Positions 60,751 through 64,000 of a DNA stretch of 64,000 nt are shown one piece after another. The DNA is taken from NCBI GenBank assembly GCA_902760805.1, contig CACWHY010000002.1, positions 144,626 through 208,625 on the forward strand, read 5' to 3'. A program made the translations under genes and the position numbers. The stretch is from Ruminococcus flavefaciens. GTDB taxonomy: Bacteria > Bacillota > Clostridia > Oscillospirales > Ruminococcaceae. The number at the start of each line of letters is the position of its first letter. Within the stretch, counting starts at the first letter, position 1. The notes beneath the pieces were generated by a model. That model saw only the letters and a list, made by a program, of their open reading frames with translations, had not been told where the DNA came from and ran no database searches.

Positions 60751-60795
60751 AAAAAAAGCCATAGCGCCTCGAAATGAAGTGCTATGGCTATTTTT
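60751..60795. terminator. Bidirectional terminator between pyrE and tyrS
   Basis: AGCCATAGC (60757-60765) pairs with GCTATGGCT (60781-60789), A-run before and T-run after. Confidence 0.8.
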
Positions 60796-60810
60796 GTCGG
60801 AACTAATTGA

Positions 60811-62034
60811 TCACTTTACAACGATCTTCTTGAAGGCCTTCTTGCCCTTGCGGACAACTACCTCGCCGTCGGTGAGCTTGATATGAGCCTTGGGGTCGGT
60901 GATCTTCTCGTCGTTTACGGTGATACCGCCCTGCTGCACAAGTCTGCGAGCCTCGGAGATAGAGGGTGCAAGGCCGGCCTTTACCAGGACTGTGAGAAGT
61001 CCCAGGCTGCCGTCTGTCAGCTCAGATGCAGGGATCTCAGCCTCAGGCATATTCTCGGTGGAGCCGCCGCCGCCAAAGATAGCCTTGGCTGCTGCTCTTG
61101 CCTTTTCAGCCTCCTCCTCGCCGTGTACCAGCTTGGTCAGCTCGTATGCAAGGAGCTCCTTTGCAGCGTTGAACTGAGCGCCCTCGGTCATGTTCTTCTC
61201 CATTTCCTCGATCTGCTCAACAGGCACGAAGGTCAGCATTTTCAGGCACTTGATAACGTCTGCATCGTCAACGTTCCTCCAGTACTGGAAGAACTCGTAG
61301 GGGCTTGTTTTCTCAGCGTCCAGCCAAACTGCGCCCTTTTCGGTCTTGCCCATTTTCTTGCCCTCAGAATTCAGCAGCAAAGTGATGGTCATTGCGTAAG
61401 CGTCCTTTCCCAGCTTTCTGCGGATCAGCTCAGTGCCGCCCAGCATATTTGCCCACTGATCGTCGCCGCCAAACTGCATATTACAGCCGTATTTCTGGAA
61501 CAGCTCAAGGAAGTCGTAGCTCTGCATGATCATGTAGTTGAACTCAAGGAAGGTCAGGCCTCTCTCCATTCTCTGCTTGTAGCACTCGTGGGAGAGCATA
61601 CGATTTACGCTGAAATGAGCGCCCACGTCACGGAGGAGCTCGATGTAGTTCAGCTTCATGAGCCAGTCAGCGTTGTTCACGATGATAGCCTTGTCCTCAG
61701 CGAAGTCGATGAAGCGGCTCATCTGCTTCTTGAAGCAGTCAACGTTGTGCTGGATAGTCTCGGGGGTCATCATCTTTCTCATGTCAGTTTTTCCCGAAGG
61801 ATCGCCGATCATGGCAGTTCCGCCGCCGATGAGGACGATGGGCTTATTGCCGGCCTCCTGGAGTCTCTTCATAAGGCACAGAGCCATGAAGTGGCCAACG
61901 TGAAGGCTGTCGGCGGTGGGGTCGAAGCCGATGTAGAAGGTGGCCTTTCCGGCGTTGATCAGCTCCTCGATCTCCTTCTCGTCGGTGAGCTGAGCCAGTA
62001 GGCCACGGCGTTTGAGTTCTTCAAAAATAGTCAT
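60811..62034 (-). CDS. tyrS: Tyrosyl-tRNA synthetase
   Basis: 407-aa class I synthetase: HIGH-type motif SLHVGHFMA (about 43-51), FDPTADSLH, tyrosine pocket around [19 protein letters not shown]-type motif [11 protein letters not shown] (about 227-237), and a C-terminal S4 RNA-binding domain. It is the last gene of an operon led by a T-box with a UAC-type specifier; the start lies 5 bp after a small membrane protein gene. Confidence 0.97.
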   Translation of the reverse strand: MTIFEELKRRGLLAQLTDEKEIEELINAGKATFYIGFDPTADSLHVGHFMALCLMKRLQEAGNKPIVLIGGGTAMIGDPSGKTDMRKMMTPETIQHNVDCFKKQMSRFIDFAEDKAIIVNNADWLMKLNYIELLRDVGAHFSVNRMLSHECYKQRMERGLTFLEFNYMIMQSYDFLELFQKYGCNMQFGGDDQWANMLGGTELIRRKLGKDAYAMTITLLLNSEGKKMGKTEKGAVWLDAEKTSPYEFFQYWRNVDDADVIKCLKMLTFVPVEQIEEMEKNMTEGAQFNAAKELLAYELTKLVHGEEEAEKARAAAKAIFGGGGSTENMPEAEIPASELTDGSLGLLTVLVKAGLAPSISEARRLVQQGGITVNDEKITDPKAHIKLTDGEVVVRKGKKAFKKIVVK

Positions 62035-62039
62035 AATGG

Positions 62040-62213
62040 TTACTCCTTTTTATCGTTATCGAATTTTTTCTTTGCTTTAAGTGCGATTGCAAGCTCTGCG
62101 CAGCCGCAGACAAGCTGTATGGATGCCAGGTAATATTTCCCGATAAACAGCCAGATCACGCCGAGTATCAGGAATACTGCCGCCATTATGAAGAATGGGA
62201 TCGCATTTTTCAC
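62040..62213 (-). CDS. Small membrane protein (57 aa), unknown function
   Basis: A short gene that is easily missed: GTG start at 62213 with GGAGGGG 7 nt upstream. The protein is [20 protein letters not shown] and then [18 protein letters not shown], with a basic/acidic tail ([12 protein letters not shown]). Two hydrophobic segments are present. Its stop at 62040 precedes tyrS by 5 bp, so it is co-transcribed and probably co-translated. Confidence 0.65.
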   Translation of the reverse strand: MKNAIPFFIMAAVFLILGVIWLFIGKYYLASIQLVCGCAELAIALKAKKKFDNDKKE

Positions 62214-62291
62214 AGGCTCTCCCCTCCTTTTTCATAAGCAATGAGAGCGTCGGGCGTTCTCATGTTTATCACGACCTTTCATTAGTCAATA

Positions 62292-63182
62292 TCAGACGAA
62301 AGTCTGGTCATCTCTGTCCTGAGAAATGGGGGAATTCCCCGAGATATGGCCAGATCTGCGTTCAAGCTCCTCCAGCGCCATTTCCACCTGGTGCTCTGTC
62401 AGACGCACCTGAACGGTCTTCCCCAAAGAGGAGAGCTCCAGGAAATGCTGGTACTCCTCCCCGGCGTAGGTGCCGTCCTGGTACTTTTTCAGGCGAACGA
62501 TATGCCGTCTTGCTGCGGACAGCTCACTGAGCTTTATGGCTCCGGCGGTCTCCTTATTAAAGAAGATGATCAGCTCGCCGCCGATGTTCACTCCGTTTTT
62601 CTGGAAGGTCAGGAGCCTGCCCCTCATGTAGGACTTCTCCAGCTCCTCATGGGGGAGCTTTGTGGCTCTCAGCCATTTCCGCACAGGATAGCCGCAGATG
62701 TCCTTTGTGCCGAAATACAGGCAAAAAGCTCCAAGAGCGAGCCCTCCCACAGCCACAAGCGGCGACTGAGGACTGAACAGCAGAGCAGCTCCGCAGGCGG
62801 TGAAAAAAGCTCCCATAAGGATCATTGCACGGTCAGCGCCGTTGTTGTAATGCCGGCACATATCGGCCTTCATGGACTTGCGCTTCGGGGTCTCCCAGCC
62901 CTTTTCCTGGGCAAAATCAAGAAAGCCCTTCCGCCATTCCACCGAGGAGAAACGGCTCCCGTCCTCAAGCTCAGGGCGTTCCTTGGCAGCCTTGCGGTCG
63001 GCCTTTTGCTCCCGGGACTGACTGTAGATGATGAAAACTACGGCGACTGCCACGATAACGGCAGCTATGGCAATGTGGACGAAGTCCCTGTAGACAAACC
63101 ATACATAAGCCAGCCCCAGAGCTCCTCCCACAAGCGCCGCAGGAAGGCTCATTCTCGGATCAGGCGTGCGTCTCATCTTCAT
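62292..63182 (-). CDS. Membrane protein of unknown function, first gene of the T-box operon
   Basis: 296 aa. Two hydrophobic segments near the N-terminus (about 15-55) and two more (about 112-155) flank a charged loop (EQKADRKAAKERPELEDGS). The C-terminal part (about 165-296) is soluble and contains LIIFFNKETAGAIKLSELS, resembling a PH-like or YcxB-like domain, though this is weak. Start at 63182 has GGAGGG 5 nt upstream. It is the first gene after the T-box, before the tiny membrane gene and tyrS. Confidence 0.65.
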   Translation of the reverse strand: MKMRRTPDPRMSLPAALVGGALGLAYVWFVYRDFVHIAIAAVIVAVAVVFIIYSQSREQKADRKAAKERPELEDGSRFSSVEWRKGFLDFAQEKGWETPKRKSMKADMCRHYNNGADRAMILMGAFFTACGAALLFSPQSPLVAVGGLALGAFCLYFGTKDICGYPVRKWLRATKLPHEELEKSYMRGRLLTFQKNGVNIGGELIIFFNKETAGAIKLSELSAARRHIVRLKKYQDGTYAGEEYQHFLELSSLGKTVQVRLTEHQVEMALEELERRSGHISGNSPISQDRDDQTFV

Positions 63183-63189
63183 GCTATCC

Positions 63190-63429
63190 CTCCAAACAAA
63201 AAGCCCCGGAAAGCACAGCAAAGCGCCTTCCGGGGACGAATTTCTCGTGGTACCACCCCGATTTATCCGGCTGACCGGACCTCAAAAGCTGTAACGGGCA
63301 GACCCGCTCCCCCCTACTGTAGTTCAAGGGGAAAACTCCCGGATGTAACTCACCATGCGCCCTCGCCCCCTCACACCTGCCGGGAGCTCTCTGGATCGGG
63401 ACTTGCACGGATCTAATCCGTTCCTCGTT
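63190..63429 (-). promoter_or_regulatory. T-box riboswitch, tyrosine-specific
   Basis: The T-box bulge sequence GGTGGTACCACG (63246-63257, minus strand) pairs with uncharged tRNA ends. It is followed by a strong terminator stem (GCCCCGGAAAGC pairing with CCTTCCGGGG, then five T; 63197-63236). Upstream, stem I carries GAGTTACATCC, whose TAC is the likely specifier codon for tyrosine, consistent with tyrS in the operon. Promoter TTGACA-17-TATGAT at 63436-63464. Uncharged tRNA-Tyr would stabilise the antiterminator. Confidence 0.9.
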
Positions 63430-63435
63430 TTCTCT

Positions 63436-63464
63436 ATCATAGCACAAAGAAAGGCAGCTGTCAA
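63436..63464 (-). promoter_or_regulatory. Promoter of the T-box operon
   Basis: TTGACA (63459-63464), 17 bp, TATGAT (63436-63441) on the minus strand. Confidence 0.75.
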
Positions 63465-63504
63465 GGGGGTTATTGATTAAAATAACAAAATATTTATCTG
63501 GGTA

Positions 63505-63533
63505 TTGACAAACTCTTTCCACTGGTGTATAAT
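63505..63533 (+). promoter_or_regulatory. Promoter of tRNA-Thr
   Basis: TTGACA (63505-63510), 17 bp, TATAAT (63528-63533); full consensus in both boxes. Confidence 0.85.
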
Positions 63534-63546
63534 ATTATATGTTGGT

Positions 63547-63622
63547 GCTGATGTGGCACAGTCGGTAGCGCAACGCCTTGGTAAGGCGTAGGTCGTCGGT
63601 TCAAGTCCGATCATCAGCTCCA
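63547..63622 (+). tRNA. tRNA-Thr (anticodon GGT)
   Basis: Acceptor stem GCTGATG/CATCAGC, anticodon stem ACGCC/GGCGT with loop TTGGTAA (anticodon GGT), T-arm GTCGG-TTCAAGT-CCGAT, and encoded CCA. One A-C mismatch is visible in the D stem. Confidence 0.95.
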
Positions 63623-63624
63623 GT

Positions 63625-63672
63625 AAAAAAGTCTCTTTTTTGTCTATATATAGGCAAATAGAGACTTTTTTC
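63625..63672 (+). terminator. Terminator of tRNA-Thr
   Basis: AAAAAAGTCTCT pairs with AGAGACTTTTTT across a ~24-nt loop, ending in a T-run. Confidence 0.75.
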
Positions 63673-63751
63673 TTTTATTGTTAGAAATATCGAGTTTTCA
63701 TATAGTTTGTATTAAAATGAAAGACTTTAGGTGTCAATATGGGTGTCAAAC

Positions 63752-63849
63752 AAAAAACTCCCCTCCAAAACCGGAGGGGAGTCTTCTTGTCAGCGCAGGA
63801 AATATGTTGCTGAAGCGCAGTGCAGAGACAGTTACTGAGACCGCTGACC
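63752..63849 (-). ncRNA. Candidate small RNA (~100 nt)
   Basis: A complete minus-strand unit without a gene: promoter TTGACA-17-TATACT (63855-63883), then about 100 nt ending in ACTCCCCTCC-6-GGAGGGGAGT plus six T (63752-63783). The RNA body is closed by a perfect 7-bp stem GTCAGCG/CGCTGAC (63842-63848 with 63789-63795). No ORF with a ribosome site lies in it. Class not recognised. Confidence 0.6.
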
Positions 63850-63854
63850 TGTCA

Positions 63855-63883
63855 AGTATACCACACTGCTGCCCGTCTGTCAA
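63855..63883 (-). promoter_or_regulatory. Promoter of the candidate small RNA
   Basis: TTGACA (63878-63883), 17 bp, TATACT (63855-63860) on the minus strand. Confidence 0.75.
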
Positions 63884-63901
63884 TGCGTGATTTTTGTCGA
63901 T

Positions 63902-64000
63902 TCATGCTTCCTCCAGGAGCCCGGAGTATTTCTTGTCGTCGATGATGAGAGTGACCTGCTTCGTCACCTTGGGAACAGCAGTCTGCTTCTGGTAGCCGTT
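63902..64000 (-). CDS. C-terminal end of an unknown protein (5' part outside window)
   Basis: An open minus-strand frame enters from the window edge and stops at 63902; the last 32 residues end VTLIIDDKKYSGLLEEA. Codon use looks like the neighbours. Too short to assign a family. Confidence 0.55.
   Translation of the reverse strand, partial: NGYQKQTAVPKVTKQVTLIIDDKKYSGLLEEA

Noticed and set aside
63678-63890. Plus-strand 70-codon ORF after tRNA-Thr
   Set aside because: No ribosome site; it runs antisense through the candidate small RNA and its terminator.

Overview
The window looks like a chromosomal segment of an anaerobic, fermentative Gram-positive bacterium of the Oscillospiraceae (Ruminococcus-like, close to the succinate-forming cellulolytic ruminococci). 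Evidence: Firmicute-style TTGACA-17-TATAAT promoters, strong GGAGG ribosome sites, a T-box, Rex, an oxygen-sensitive class III ribonucleotide reductase, a SpoIIM-like protein, c-di-GMP genes, and a soluble fumarate reductase linked to Hdr/Flx proteins. No respiratory cytochromes or quinone enzymes are seen. The genus call is inference from gene content only.

Layout. 1-3.7 kb: ABC transporter (FtsX-type permease cut by the window edge, plus its ATPase). 3.8 kb: tRNA-Arg(CCT). 4.1-8.5 kb: ACT protein, homoserine dehydrogenase, Na+/solute symporter, proC. 8.6-12.2 kb: two membrane proteins, then two CobW-family metal GTPases. 12.5-15.8 kb: a split two-component system (pseudokinase, kinase, LuxR-type regulator). 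16.2-27.7 kb: one long minus-strand operon fumC-hdrB-hdrC-hdrA-flxD-flxC-flxB-flxA-frdB-frdA-aspT-like. 28.1-33.4 kb: rex, icd, three membrane proteins and aconitase. 33.5-38.3 kb: GNAT, lysA, engB, lon. 38.4-41 kb: a TIM-barrel/acyl-CoA synthetase fusion. 41.2-45.5 kb: c-di-GMP phosphodiesterase, diguanylate cyclase, YgjP-like metalloprotein. 45.5-52.2 kb: CDF transporter, azlCD, serine hydrolase, amidase, lipoprotein, rarA. 52.2-53.6 kb: a non-coding region with a candidate ~530-nt structured RNA, a DUF1292 gene and a 6S-like RNA. 53.6-60.7 kb: nrdDG, SGNH-like protein, nadE, zinc ribbon, pyrE. 60.8-63.4 kb: a T-box-controlled operon ending in tyrS. 63.5-64 kb: tRNA-Thr(GGT), a candidate small RNA, and the end of an unknown gene.

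The most interesting system is the 11-gene operon. Fumarase makes fumarate. FlxABCD (NADH input) and HdrABC (flavin-based bifurcation module) sit directly beside a soluble FrdAB that has no membrane anchor, and the last gene is an AspT/SucE-type carrier. I read this as a cytosolic NADH-driven fumarate reductase, possibly electron-bifurcating with ferredoxin as the second acceptor, plus succinate export, under control of the redox sensor Rex (gene next door and a near-consensus Rex site upstream). This is inference and needs biochemistry. The second notable item is the structured RNA gene at 52186-52718 on the minus strand, which has its own promoter, a 3' terminator, stable hairpins, a repeated 19-20-nt motif and no ORF.
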